A stretch of DNA of 64,000 nucleotides from Nyssa sinensis (taxonomy: Eukaryota > Streptophyta > Magnoliopsida > Cornales > Nyssaceae): contig VIRR01000557.1 of assembly GCA_008638375.1 (NCBI GenBank), positions 1 to 64,000 on the forward strand. The letters run 5' to 3'. A program made the position numbers and the translations under genes. The notes beneath the pieces were generated by a model. It saw only the letters and a program-made list of their open reading frames with translations. It was not told the DNA's origin and searched no databases. Within the stretch, counting starts at the first letter, position 1. Each line of letters opens with the position of its first letter. This document shows, in pieces, positions 48,511 through 61,690 of this stretch.

Positions 48511-48852
48511 GGGCTAGGTAATCACTAAAAAAACTCTCAAAATGGTGATTAAAGTAGTTCAAGTGAGGTAAAAATGAGAAAGTAGCCCTTCATTAGCTTA
48601 AAACCCCAAATGGCTCACATGCATTTGAATGTAGAGGTGTTTACCGTTCAAACGTGGCTCGTGCGTTCGTTCAAATGGGAATAGTTTTACCGTTCGAATG
48701 CGGCTTTCGTTTTAAAAATTTGCCCCTTTTATTATTATATAATATAATAACATATAATATATTATTTGATGCTATATATATTTTTAAAAAATCAAAATTT
48801 AAAGGAAAACTTTATTTTCCTATGATCCACATTTAGTTCAGTTAAGGAATCA
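48511..48852. other. Short intergenic stretch, no gene seen
   Basis: AT-rich sequence leading up to the duplication aatca at the edge of the 5.0 kb solo LTR. Confidence 0.55.
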
Positions 48853-51800
48853 TGTAACACCTCGACCCAATTTATTAATAATTAGTTCGCTAATTATTAA
48901 TTAGCACTGACTCAAAGAATAATCAAGGGAGTTACTTGGGAATCTCCCGGCGGTCACGATAGACCAATAGAATAATTAAACATGTCTGGAGAAGAGGGTG
49001 CAACACCCGAACCTAATTACTGATTAATTCGGTGAAGCAAGGTTGTTTTAATACTAACGGAACTTGAATTAGCTAACCCGAAAAATTCTGAATAAATAAT
49101 AAATGACGCGGACCCTCTGACACTGAAGATAACTGAAATATGAAACTCTCGGAACAAACCGCATCGAAAAAGGAGTTACAGAATGAAAGTTATGAGGCAA
49201 ACATCAAAAACTGAATTAGTGTACAGCCAAACAGGGCCTTAGCCCAAAATGGTGAAAAAAGGGGCAAATGGGAGGCCAAGGGAATTGAACCCTTGACCTT
49301 TGAGAGGGAATGAATTTTTCTCAAAAACACTTACCAACTTGGCTGCCATTATTTTGTGCATATATATACAACTAAATTGTATATATATTCAAAGTTGCCC
49401 CAAGCTGCCACCCAAATGGACCAATGGGGTTTCATGTAGCCATATATGATATATAAAATATGTAATATATATATATATATATATATATAGGCAGACTAAA
49501 TCTGATTGGACCACCATTCCACCCAATGAGAGACCATGCAACAACATAAATTATAAAATATATACATATACTTGTATATGTTGTGATGGTGTGTCTCAGA
49601 ATTGGAGTCCAAAAAATTGCTTGTGAGTGTGAGTCAGACCTGCCATTGAGAGAAATAGAAAGAAATTTGGAGGCTGCCTGCATGTGTATACATAAGCTTG
49701 TGTGCATGATTTGTGTGTGTATCCATGGAATGTGATGCACAAAGAGGAGGACTGAGGGCACGGTTGCACTGGGCAACCTGGATCAAGCCATAAACAGGCC
49801 TGAACCGAGCCATAGAGGAGGTAGCCACTATCAAAAGGTAAGACACCAATTTCTGAATTTTTCCCTTAAGCTGTTTACTGTCTTGATTAATTGAGGCTAA
49901 TGAAATGCATGCATGAAGCTTAAAATGCATCAACTTGAACTTGGCATGAAAACCTGGAACCGAGACAGCTTGAAACCCAGAGCCGTGACCCATCCACCAT
50001 GGATGACCACCTCCAAAACTGGGTCTGATTTGACCCAAGCTAAACTGAATTTGGTTGGTCAAGACCTAATCTAGAGGTCACAAGGATTCCAAAAATACTG
50101 ACCCGCGACCCAAAACCGAATGGGAAAACCCTCAAACTTGAACTTGCAGGTCACGGGTCCTAGGACCCATTTTTATCAACAAGGCTTTAAAACTTGTTTG
50201 AAACACATGAAATGAACCACCATGACCTAGGGATCACAACAAGCCAAACCTCATGAGATTTGGTTAAGAAATGAGGCTGTATGACCGAACTGAAATTCCC
50301 CACGATAATCGGCTAAACAGAACTCCATGCATGGATTCGAAGCCCCAAACCGTTTCCAATATGTTGGTTTCACTTCCAGAAAGCTTTTGGAACCAAAATC
50401 AGTTGAAATCCATGCTTGAAACTCCACGAAAATGGAAAAAACCGAACCAGAAACTAGGGCAACAAACGGGGAAAAGATGGGGAAGATAGAGTTGACTCGC
50501 CAACTCGTTCGAGTTAGACCGAGTCGACTTGGACACGTGTCGACTTGCTGAGCGTGCCACCCCATTAATGAAACTGCACCGTTTTGATGTGGGGATGTTT
50601 TAATTTAAAATCTGATTCAGCCTGTTTGGTTACGGATGCACGAAATAGAAATTGGAATTTGGGTTAACCTGAATACGGATAAGAGAGAAATTGGGGTTAA
50701 CGGAGATATCTTATCCCGATTTTCTGAAGGTCACAGAACCGGTTGGTTTTTAAGAATTTTGAACCGGTTCAGTTCTTGAACCTAAAACCCAAGGGGTTTG
50801 AACCCCTATTTTCTGAATTTACATTTAACCCCCAAAAGTTTCTAAAAATTTCGGATTTGCCCCAACAGTTCTGAATATTGCACAGTGGCCCAGATTTTGA
50901 GAAAATTATACATTTAAGCCCTGCCAAATTAATTAAATAATAAAATAATTATTTAATTATTTTATTAAATAGGTAAAATTACGATTTTACCCCTAGACAT
51001 TAAATATGTCAAACAGAGTCCAAATAAATTAAATAAATAGTGTATTTTCACTATTTCAAACATTCTGGACTCAATGGTACAGTCCGATTTTGGGAAATAT
51101 AGTGCCAGAAAATACAGATCTGTAAGTGATAAATTATTGTACTGCCCCTGATGGCACCAGACCCAAATAAAAATGAAAGACAGTCTATTTTGACTATGTC
51201 GGGCGTTTCTGGACTCAACGGTGAGGTTCGTTTAACGAACTGAAGTCCCGAAAAATACAGACACATAAAGTATAAATGACCATACTACCCCTGATGCTTC
51301 CCAGGGTCAATTAAACATAATAGATAGTCCAACTTAATTATGTTAGACGCTCTGGACCCAATGGTGAGGTCCATTTTATGAACTGATGTGCAGAAAAATA
51401 CGACACATGAAATTACCAAATTACCCCTGATACTGTACGAAGCCCAAATGAAGTCCGATTGGGACGAAACTGATACCGATAGAAATCCGAACACTGGTAA
51501 AACTGTATACCTGAATAAATGACGAACCGGGGTCAGAATCTTACGGAACGTAAAATGACCAAAATACCCCTGAGCACTGTAGTGCAAGATAAAGGTCAAT
51601 CTGATCTGATAAATTATCGTAAGTATAATTATGAACACTGAAGGGCTAAGTAAGACTCCGGAACTGTCAACGCGTAAATAGAGAAATGACCGATATGTCC
51701 CGATGATCTAAAGCAGATATCAAATGAAGTCCAAAAGATTCAAAACTTTATATATACGATATATGGACTATTCTGAGGACCGTGATAGGGTCCAGGGCAA

Positions 51801-53817
51801 GAATGTCAAAATTACCATTTTGCCCCTAAGGGCAAGTAAGTGCTTAATTGACATCGACTGCAGTCGAAATGACTTGAAATGTTATTCAAATAGCTGCTAA
51901 GCCTGTTTAAGAAATTTAATAACATAAGTTGAAACCCGGTGAGTGGGTAATAGGCCAATGAACCTAATTAGGGGATCTAATAGACTCATAAGATGATGAA
52001 TAAGACATGAATGAACGAATTCTGATGTGTCTGTGATTATTGATAATTATTCAGGCTAAGCAAGGATACACCTGAAGTATCTGGAGATCATCAGAGTATT
52101 TGTAAATGGAGAATATGACACTAAGAAATCGAGGTAAGTAAATCTGAACTTTGCTATGTGGTTATTCCTAGCCAGTCACATTTATTCTCATATGCTGTCA
52201 AACTTGTACTCCATCACTACCCGATGTACTTGATTGATGCCAATCTACTTGTGATTACCCAACGAACTTGATCTCTTTGATTGATGGCAATCGACATGTG
52301 ATTATTCATTCACTGTCTGTGCTTTGGGTTCGACTTGCTTGCCTATATCATTTTGCGATCTTGACTTGTTAATGCTTGAGCATGCTTATACCATCTTGTA
52401 TATCGTGTCATGATCTTGTAATATATCTATTGTTGAAAATCTTGTTTGTTTTATACACTTGTGCATCGTTGATTGAGACATGGTTGTTCTCGGCAGCCCT
52501 GTAACATAGCGGGTAAAGCTATGGTTATATTATGTTGCCTTGAACTGACTAGCTACAATCTACATCCTTGTTCCTATGGAGAGTAGCATGATCATGATAT
52601 TTTATATGTGCCTGGGGTTGTGCTCAGTCACAACGGCCCATCTATTCACAGATTGCGTGGGGAAAAGACCCTTTAGGGTCTGTTGTGTCCTACGGGACTT
52701 GAGATAATAAGAGCTCTAGCGCTATTCAGTAAGCCCGGGATAATGAGGCGAGGCTGAATGTGCGTTCCAGTGGGGTATGCCGGGCCCCAGGTGATTCACG
52801 CATTCTGGGTTGTTAGTATTCGATGACGATATATCTTTGGTATTCATTGAATGATCATATTTTATGCCCTGTGAATGATCATATTATTGCGATCATGTTA
52901 TACTTTACTTGATGATGATATATCGTTGGTACTCGTTGGATGCTCATATTCTATGCAAGCATGTCGTACTTTTGATTGGCTATCGTAATTGTTGTGGCAA
53001 CAGATTATCATGATAGGCTAGATCCCGGTTGTTGGATTCATTATTGCTATCTTCTTATATCTTAATTTGGGATAAGCCTTTTGGACCCTCGGGTCATTGT
53101 TGTACATCTTGGTGACTGGCTATGTATTTCTTGTTGCTCATTTGACTGTTGACTAATTGTCATCCTTTCTTCAAGTATTCTTGTGAACTAACCCTGACCT
53201 ATGGCAAAGCTAGGAATTTACTTACTGAGCTTGTTTAAGCTCATTCCATTTATTTAACATTTTTCAGATGACATCATGTGGGATGAAATGCAATGAGATA
53301 ACTAGTGGAACTAGTGATGCACAATGAACGACAGTGACGATATAAACTTCAAGTTAAAGATCGATCGTGAACACTGTAAGGTTAACTTTAAGGCTATGCA
53401 TTATAATGTTACATCATTAGTGATGAGGTTAGCCTAGTATGTCAGATCATTATGATTAAGTGGTACTTGGAGACATTATGATTGTTGATTATTGGAGATG
53501 AGTTTAACTAGCTGAACTTTCATGGTGTGACTTCCGCTTTAAGTAATTCATTGATATAGAATGGTTGCATCAGAGCATGTATATTATACTTTAGAGATAT
53601 TTGATGACTGATTCTAGACGTGCTCTGATGTGTTTGGATGAGTTGCATTCTTAATTCAAAAAGATTTTAATTCCGCTGTTTTGACCCTACATTTAGAATG
53701 CAATTCATTGTGAAGTTGCCTTGGGTTGGTTACATTGTTGGTGGAGAAAAACTGACAAGGTGGCCAACTAGCATCACGTCCTCGAGATTCGCGTAGGGTG
53801 GGTTTCGGGTCGTGACA
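48853..53817 (+). mobile_element. 5.0 kb solo LTR of a Tekay/Del-like retrotransposon
   Basis: It starts TGTAACACCTCGACCC and ends CGGGTCGTGACA, with perfect 5-bp duplications aatca at 48848-48852 and 53818-53822. No gag or pol is visible. It shares its ends and the degenerate subrepeat built on ctggactcaatggtgaggtc and tacccctga with the 3.0 kb solo LTR; at least four units run from about 51040 to 51560. TA repeats occur near 49468-49488. The great length fits LTRs of Del/Tekay chromoviruses. Confidence 0.85.
51040..51830 (+). repeat. Degenerate ~120-bp subrepeats within the 5.0 kb LTR
   Basis: The module is a disrupted ttctggactcaatggtgagg, a short spacer, an aaaatacagacacat-like phrase, then accataatgcccctga. 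It recurs near 51062, 51210, 51350 and less clearly later. The same module recurs at about 20236, 20402 and 20546 in the other solo LTR. Confidence 0.7.
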
Positions 53818-53822
53818 AATCA

Positions 53823-54488
53823 AATTACCCAGATGAAACTAGGAGGGTCTGGTCTTGATCTTGATCTTGGGGGCTGAAGTTTTAGATCATCATCCAAGCA
53901 TAATTTTAATTTTACTTGTTAAATTGGGATTAAGTATTAATGTTGATGGTATAATGAAGAGTTACAAAAGCTAGTAGATAGAGAGATCTTAAGTTTTTTC
54001 CATGATTGGAACTACTGTTCCTTATTTTATGTAAACCTACTTTTATTGTTTTTTCTTTCTTTTGGTCTCTAATAAATGATAAGATTTGAACTACGAACTA
54101 TTCTTTTGAAGGAAAAAGCTACTCAAACTAACGGATACTTAACCTATGAAATAAGTAAACATTTTGCAGGAATTTTTTAGCATGTGTAGGAATTATCTCA
54201 AGTGTTATTTATGGCTTCAATATTCAAGAACATTGATCGTGCCTAGAAATCTAAAGCTTTTCAATTCTACGAGCAGCCAGGTATACCTGTCAAAGTACAA
54301 GAATCGAACTTGAAGAGGTATGTAAGGGTGACTAGAATGAGAACAGTATTCTTCTCAAACTTCTTCCATTGTTAGCCTTGATTAATAACCTCTTGTGGAA
54401 TATCATAGGCATAGGCAACATCAAATGGAAAAGGGTTGCCAAGCTTATAAAGATGTATAACACATTGAATCTTGTCTTTTTTTTTTTT

Positions 54489-54531
<43 letters not shown>

Positions 54532-55785
54532 GGTTCATTTTGTTTTTGGTCTCTCCTCTTTACTTCTTAAATGTTTTGTTAGCACTTCTGTAGTTTTGAA
54601 GCTTTGGTTGTCATATTTAGTGCTATGGTTTTATATCAACTATATAGTGTTTAAAGCCTAAACATTTAACAACTACAAGACTAATAATTAATTTGTCAAA
54701 CCTGTGGTGGTAGGGTTAATTCCAATTTGGATAACAAGCAATGTCCCTTTTGTTGTTTCTAAATAAAAAATTGCAGAGTGATAAAATGAAAGTGTCTCAG
54801 CAAAATGACAATCGGAAAACCGTGCCGTATATAGATCACCTGTTAAGGGTTCAAGATATTTTATAATAGATGGAGAATAAAAACCAACATAAATTCCTTT
54901 AAAACCCACTAGGTACATGTTAAATATTTTAGGAATTGAGAGGTGGTTAGAAATTGCAAGAAAATAAAGGAAAAACCCAACTAGGGTTTCAGTTCACCGA
55001 TGATGAATGCTAACCCTTGGAAAAATGCCATCATTTGTGGTTTAACTACGAGCTGGGATGAGTTTTTAAAATATAATGTTTGGTTACGTACTAGAAATGT
55101 GATTCACCATATTCAAAAACTGGGAGTCATGTTTGGTTTTGCATTTTGAGTGTGTTTTTCAAAGTTTGACTCTTAATGTCATTTAAAATGCATTTCATCA
55201 TTGTCTAAAAACCTGTCAAAAACATAACTTAACGAAATGTCATGTCTTAAAAACATGAATACATCTCAATGTGCACTTATCTCTCTCCCTCATTTTCATC
55301 CTCTATGATCATAGAGCTTATACACACGCACACACAGTGTATATACACACACATATTCAGACAACCATTTATGCATATATAAATATATATAAAAAGGGAG
55401 ATAGATCATATTTGGTAATTGAAAAGGGAAAAATTGAAGTACTAAAAAAATTTAAAAAGTAGAGATTTCTTCAAATCTTCTACATTCATAAAGATCTTAG
55501 ATATCTTCTTCGTATCACTCACTTTCTTCTTCTTACGCCAACACTGGTCTAATGGCTATCAATAGGTCATCCTCTTCAACTTGAACCAAAGCCCTTTGAG
55601 CTTCTCTAAAATCCCTTTTGTTTCTTTCTCTTCAAATTAGAATAAAACTTTTGATTTATCGGTTGTCATCAATGCCAATCAAACACAATCCATCCCTGAC
55701 ACAATTGTAGCTTCACTTATGCAAGTCTCTTCCTCCCCCTTTTTTCTATAATGTAAAGATTTGGGAGTGAAGCGGTTCTGGGTCT
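53823..55785. other. Intergenic DNA with a (CT)n run, no gene seen
   Basis: A (CT)n microsatellite lies at 54493-54527 and a short CA/TA-rich patch near 55321-55390. No gene is recognised. Small frames such as 54688-54918 have no family signature. Confidence 0.55.
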
Positions 55786-56300
55786 CAATTAATAAACTAA
55801 ATTAATTCTCTAATTAACTAATCATCCCATAGAGTTGTGAAAGCAGCCCCAAATTTTATTTTCCTAATTAACGAACTAAATAGCTAGGAATCGTTTAAAC
55901 TAGCTAGTAAATTGATTGTTTTATCAGATATAAACTTTAGTACCATATTTCAAATATTATATGAAAAAATGTTGTTTAATTAATACTAATCATGAATAAT
56001 ACCAAGCACAATAAAGAGAGAGGCATAACACATACTCATATGTGGGAAATCTTCACGAGGAAAAAAACCCCTACTTGCAAGAAAACCTATTATGAATCTA
56101 ACTTAGTATAAAGATAGACCAGACCATAACTAAACTAACCTTATTACAGTTTGTCGTAGTCTTTTGTAGTTACTCAACGTCTACGGTTCTTTTAGTTCTG
56201 ATCTTTCATCTAACCAATTGCGACTCCACTAGTGATCTTTTCTACAACAACCATTTCTACCACCAATCTATGCTCCATAGATTAACATTCTACTGTGTGT
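55786..56300. repeat. Dispersed repeat, copy 2
   Basis: Similar to 45420-45930 in the same orientation (see that entry). The copies differ at many positions, so the family is old or diverse. Confidence 0.65.
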
Positions 56301-56651
56301 TGTGATACCAAGTGAATCTAATATTAAATCTTCGATGCAAAGAATCTTCTGAAAATGAATTTAACTTATTAAAGAACTAAATGCTACAAATAAATTCTTT
56401 AAAGGATTTGAAAATTTGAAAAACCTTTCATGAAAGTACAACTCCCACCCCACGGGTTACTTGCCGATCAAAAAAAAATCCTTTCTTGAAAATAACACAA
56501 TTTAGATCAATCAACTTCATTAAACTCTTTTATGTACTAAAAATAATACTTCATCTAGGGTAACCAATCATCACTTTAAGTGTATCTCAAGAGAAGCGAC
56601 CGGTGGCATTCTTTAGTGAAAAGTTGAGTGAGCCCATCAAAAGTGGAGTTC

Positions 56652-58328
56652 TGATGAGTGCACGAAAGTGCACTCTAAATACCTTATTATTAAATTAAAA
56701 TGTTAAAATGTGTCCTTATTCTTAGAGCATAATATTTAATATTCTTAATTTCTTTATATTTAGTTTTTTTGACATATTTTCTATTTAAGTGAGCTGATTA
56801 ATAAAATTATTGAATTAGGGAAGCATTGAAAGTAAAGAAAGAGATATAGAATATATTGTGCAATTTTCAGCTTTTAGGCAGATTCAATCTATGTAGTTTC
56901 AACGGAGGTTTAGATGGCGTTAGAGTTTCAGAATGAGAAAGTGGTATTCATGAAATTTTTATAGGACATCGTAACCTTTTTAGAAAGATCTGGTTTGCAA
57001 AAATTCGAGTTCGTTTAGGGCCTCCAAACATTGTTTCAAAGTCGGGCCTAGAAAGCTGAATTCCTATCCAAACCAGCAAACTTCAATGGGTCATAACTTG
57101 AGTTTTCGAAATCTAAATCAGGTGATTCAAAAGCCTAAATTTATCTACACATTCAGGGATACAACTTTCATCAAGAGCTCAAATCAAGATTCAGTCGTTA
57201 TCTGATAGAAAAATGGACCTAAAGGTTGCGGTTGCTGGCTGTGCATGGAAGAGAGAAAGCAGTAGGCTGATTCAAGAAAGAAAAGGAAAAATGAAGTTTG
57301 AAAAGTCAACAAAGTTGGACTTGTGCAGGAGTAAAAAGGCCAAGAAAAATAAAAGTAAAAGAAAAGAAAGAAAAAGTCAAAGCAAGGAAAAAGGGGCTGT
57401 ATTGTTTGGTATGGCTGCATGGAAAGAGAAGTCAGCCAAGCAAGGAAGAAATGGAAAGTGGGGCCCAGGCGCTACTGCAAGGCTGCGCATGAGAAAAGCT
57501 CAAAAGGAGAACAGAGGAAGCTTGTGCGGCGCAGAGAGCATCGGCTAACGCAGGAAAAGAGAAGAAACAGAAGAAAAATGGTCGCAGAGTTCTTTTCTTT
57601 GAGATTGATGTTGTCCGTCTTGCGTATGGATAACTAAATTTTTAATTAGGGTTAGGGATGAACTTGCACACTAGATAATATTTTTAATTTATTTTTTATT
57701 CATGTACGAGATTTTTATTTGTTAAAATTCTTTAGTTTTATCATTCTCAATTTATTGTTGGTATTTTCTTTTCTGAATAATTAAAGAGTTTATTCCGTTA
57801 TAGATTTAGTCATGCTTTTTCTATTGAATGGATTAGTTCTTTAATTATATTTGGATCAATTGATTATTTATATTGATTTAATTCTTTGCTGCAATATTGC
57901 TCCCTAGGTATATTGTCGTTGTTGGGTTTTCTCAATGTGGATAACAATTTATGTGATTTAAACATGATGAATGATTTTTCAAAAGGTTACATTTGGTTTA
58001 ATTTGGGTTTATAATTTTATATCTTCTGATTGGAATTTTTGGAATTAAATTCTCAATTGAGTTATCAGTGAATTAAAAATAATTAAAATACCAGATATGT
58101 GCAAGGGATTCCCGACTCTCTACTGTTCGTTAGTTTGAGTACTTTTTCTGTTAATCACTTTGTTTAATTTTTATTTGCATTTGAAATCACTTTTTATTTT
58201 CTCGTTAATTATTTAACATTTTCTTTAGTTTCGAAAATTCTTTCTGTTATTCTTTTAATTTGTCTCCCTATGGAATCGACACCCCAAAGCTGCACTACAA
58301 CTACCGCATTATTCTTTGGGCGTAATCA
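56652..58328 (+). repeat. 5' LTR of the Athila-like element
   Basis: 1677 bp, starting TGATGAGTGCACG and ending aatca before the primer-binding site. Collinear similarity with 63271-64000 confirms it, e.g. ctctaaataccttattatta in both. The purine-rich frames at 57213-57637 are LTR sequence, not genes. Confidence 0.85.
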
Positions 58329-58333
58329 AATTT

Positions 58334-58351
58334 TCGTGCCGTTGCCGGGGA
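58334..58351 (+). other. Primer-binding site, tRNA-Asp type
   Basis: Sequence tcgtgccgttgccgggga closely matches the tggcgccgttgccgggga site used by Athila elements, with two changes. Confidence 0.75.
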
Positions 58352-58630
58352 GACGGTAGAAGAATCAGTAGATAGTTTTTCTTTTCAGTAGTTTGTAAAG
58401 GCGGTAACTTCGTTCCCTCTTTTTACTTGCTGCGCATTATTATTTTATTTTATTTTTTTTATTTTTATTTTTATTTTTTTTATTGTTATCTTGCATGCAT
58501 AATAGGTATAGGGACGCATTAGGTCGATTTGCTTATAAGCCTGTGTTAGAGTCAGATTTAGAGTCTAATTTTTTTAATTTTTCTATTTTTTTTTAATTTT
58601 TTGTTTGATAATTCTTCAAATTCTGAAAAT

Positions 58631-60078
58631 ATGAGTGAACACGAGGATCAACCCACTAGGACCGTTCAAGATTATCTCCACCCTACATGCACAACCACAC
58701 CATCATACATCATGTTTCCACCCAATACTCATCAACTTGATGTTAAAACGGGGGTGATACAGTTACTCCCTAAATTTCATGGTTTGGAAAATGAAAATCC
58801 ATATGTGCACATTAGGGAGTTTGAAGAGGTAGTTGAGACTTTCCATAGTCAAAATGCAATAGTTGACATTGTGAGACTTAAGTTCTTTCCTTTCTCTTTG
58901 AAGGATAGAGCTAAGAGTTGTCTATACTCACTGAAACTATGGTCTATTGGATCGTGGAATGAGATGACTCGGGTTTTCTTTACCAAATACTTTCCCCAAC
59001 ATAAGACCAATGCTTTAAAATGACAGATCTCTACCTTTGCACAAAAGGACAGTGAAGACTTTGTATCAGTCTTGGGAGAGATTTAAAGAATTATTGAGTA
59101 TGTGCCCTCACCATGGGTATGAGAGTTGGCATCTAGTGAGTTATTTTTATGAGGGACTTACACCTAGAGAACATCAATTTGTAGAGATGATGTGTAATGG
59201 TGAGTTTTTGCAGAAAGATCCTGATGAGGCCTATAGAGTACCTAAATGAACTAGCTGAAAAAGCTCACACTTGGACAGAACCTAGTGCTCTTGAGAGCAC
59301 AAATAAGTCACGACCTATAGGGAACCAAAATGGTGGTGGAATTTACCATCTAAGGGAGGAGGACAACCTGAAGGCTAAGGTGGAGATACTCACTAGGGAG
59401 TTAGAGGTGTTAAAGGCTAGAGACTTAAAGCCAACACACTTGGCTAATCATGCAGACTCTTTTAGACCATGTTCGGTGTGTGGCGAGGTAGATCACCTCG
59501 CCCAAGAGTGTCCCACATTTGCTAAAATGAGAGGGATATATGAGGACCAATGTAATACCTTAGGTATGTACAAGAAGCCTTTCACACCTTTCTCTGAGAC
59601 CTACAATCCAAGGTGGCGCAATCACCCCAATTTTAGTTGGAAGTCTGAAAACCAGCCACCTGCACCACCACCTGCACAACCCCCCAAATCATACCCTACA
59701 TCATATCCTACATCATATCATGCATTTTCATCTTCTAGGAATTCTTTAGAAAACACTTTGCATGCTTTTATTGAAGCACAGGATAAAACTAATCAAAAGT
59801 TTGAATCTTTGATTATGTAGGTTGTGGAAGAAAACAAAGAGATAAAGAGCCAAGTATCCAAATTGATGAGCTCTTTGAGTATGAATGAGCGAGGCAGATT
59901 CCCTTCCCAAGCTCAGTCCACACCCCATGATCAACACATGGTGCAAGAGAATTTGAAGGATGCGAACACCATTGTGACTCGGAGTGGTAAGTCCTTACAT
60001 ATCCCAACAATGGACAAATCGGAGGATGTAGAAAAGGATCAAGACAGTAGTAATGCCGAGTTGCTTAAGGAACTATAG
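58631..60078 (+). pseudogene. Athila-like gag, interrupted
   Basis: The first true ATG is at 58631 (MSEHEDQPTRTVQDYLHP). The frame is stopped by TGA at 59021-59023, then shifts twice (near 59050 and 59235). It continues through EYLNELAEKAHTW and a zinc knuckle CSVCGEVDHLAQEC, then a proline-rich region. TAG at 59818-59820 and a stop at 60076-60078 also lie in phase. The gene would encode particle protein but cannot now be read as one product. Confidence 0.85.
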
Positions 60079-61029
60079 GTGACAAAGAGCTCGGTTAAGG
60101 TACCATTCCCACAAGCTTTAAAATCAACCAAGCGAACTTTGGATCCTAACAATGAAATCCTAGAGAATCTCAGGTAGGTAAAAACCAATCTTCCTCTTTT
60201 GCATGTGATTAAACAAGTTCCTACTTTTGCAAAAATTCTTAAAGATTTGTGTACAGTTAAGAGGAAGCACTATATGAAGAAGACAGCGTTCCTGACAGAG
60301 CAAGTTAATGCCCTAATTGAGTAGAGGATTCCTCCTAAGTACAAAGATCCTGGTTGTCCAAACATTGCATGCAGCATTGAAAATCATGAGTTTGGACAGG
60401 CTTTACTTAATTTAGGAGCTAGTGTGAATTTAATGCCTTATTCTATTTATTTGCAGATGGGGTTGGGAGAAATCAAACCAACCTCTATGGTATTGCAATT
60501 GGCTGACCGTTCAGTCAGAACGCCACAGGGTGTGGTAGAGGATGTTCTGATTCAAATTGATAAATTTTATTATCCTGTTGATTTCATAATCCTTAACACT
60601 AACTCTATTGTTGACTCTACTTCAAAAATTTCTTTGATTTTAGGTAGGCCTTTCCTTGCTACAGCTAATGCTCTAATTAATTGCAAGAATGGGCTCATGA
60701 AGTTGTCTTTTGGAAACATGACTCTCGAGGTGAATATTTTCCATGTTACAAAACAGCCAGAAGAGGAGGACGAGGACTGCCAGACGTACATGATTGATTC
60801 ACTCGTTGATAGGGGAGTTCCTCCAACTCATGATTTTGATCCCCTTGAGCATTTTCTTGTTAATTCTAAGTTTGATTATATTACTGATCTATCTGATGCG
60901 GTTGATATTTGTGCTATTTTTGACAGAACTCAAGATTATGGAGCACGGGCATGGCAACCGAAGTTTGAAGAGTTGCCTACAAAAAGGGAAAGAGCAGATT
61001 CCTTCAAGTGTGGAATCACCAAAAGTTGA
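60079..61029 (+). pseudogene. Athila-like aspartic protease region, active-site mutated
   Basis: The segment is in the same phase as the end of gag, with stops near 60175 and 60322. The protease core reads ALLNLGASVNLMPYSIY, and the codon at 60409-60411 is AAT (Asn) where the family has the catalytic Asp (DLGAS). LILGRPFLATANALI is the second conserved motif. A frame change near 61025 leads to the next segment. Confidence 0.85.
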
Positions 61030-61690
61030 ATTGAAGCCTTTGCCCAAGGGTTTAAAGCATGTCTTCCTTGGTCCAAGTGATACTTTTCCTATTATTATCT
61101 CATCTGAATTGTTTGAGTCTCAAGGTGAGAAATTAATTTAGACCCTAAGAAATCATAGGTCAGCCATAGGTTGGAGCATTGCCGATATAAAAGGTGTTAG
61201 TCCCCTGGTCTGTTCTCATAAAATCAATTTGGAGGAAGGAACTAGCCCTCGTAGAGACCCCCAGCATAAGCTTCATCCCACTATGAAAAAAGTAGTGAAA
61301 AATGACCTCGGAGAGAAGCATTTCAATTTTGACATAGAAGAAGCAGGTAAGCTAAGAAAATTGCAATTGACCGAGTTAGAGGAATTGAGAAATGATGCTT
61401 ATGAGAACTCTAGAATCTATAAGGCTAAAATGAAAGTGTTTCATGATAAAAATATTTTGAGAAAAATGTTTAAGCCTAATGATCGAGTATTCTTATATGA
61501 TTCTAGACTCCATAAGCACCCAGGAAAACTCAGGTCTAGGTGGACAGGCCCCTTTAGAGTGAAAAATGTTTTTGAAAATGGAGTAGTAGAAACAGAGGAT
61601 CCCAAGAATGGTCGGGTTTTTAAAGCAAATCGCCAGCGCCTTAAAGTTTTAATTGATAGGCAAGTTCCCGGTCTATCACCCTTGATCATG
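61030..61690 (+). pseudogene. Pre-RT segment fused by deletion to integrase C-terminus
   Basis: GLKHVFLGPSDTFPIIISS then SAIGWSIADIKGVSP and RRDPQHKLHP are the lead-in to Athila RT. At about 61305-61325 the text jumps directly to LTELEELRNDAYENSRIYK and KPNDRVFLYDSRLHKHPGK, the integrase tail. The YxDD box, RNase H and the DDE core are all missing. The two parts are in phase, so the deletion keeps the reading frame across the join. Confidence 0.85.

Noticed and set aside
49268..49310. Box-B-like gggaattgaaccctt in the 5.0 kb LTR
   Set aside because: No matching box A or acceptor stem; it lies inside the LTR and is not a tRNA gene.
57213..57637. Plus-strand lysine-rich frames
   Set aside because: They lie inside the Athila-like 5' LTR, recur in the 3' LTR with different frames, and show low-complexity K/E/R composition. 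Not genes.
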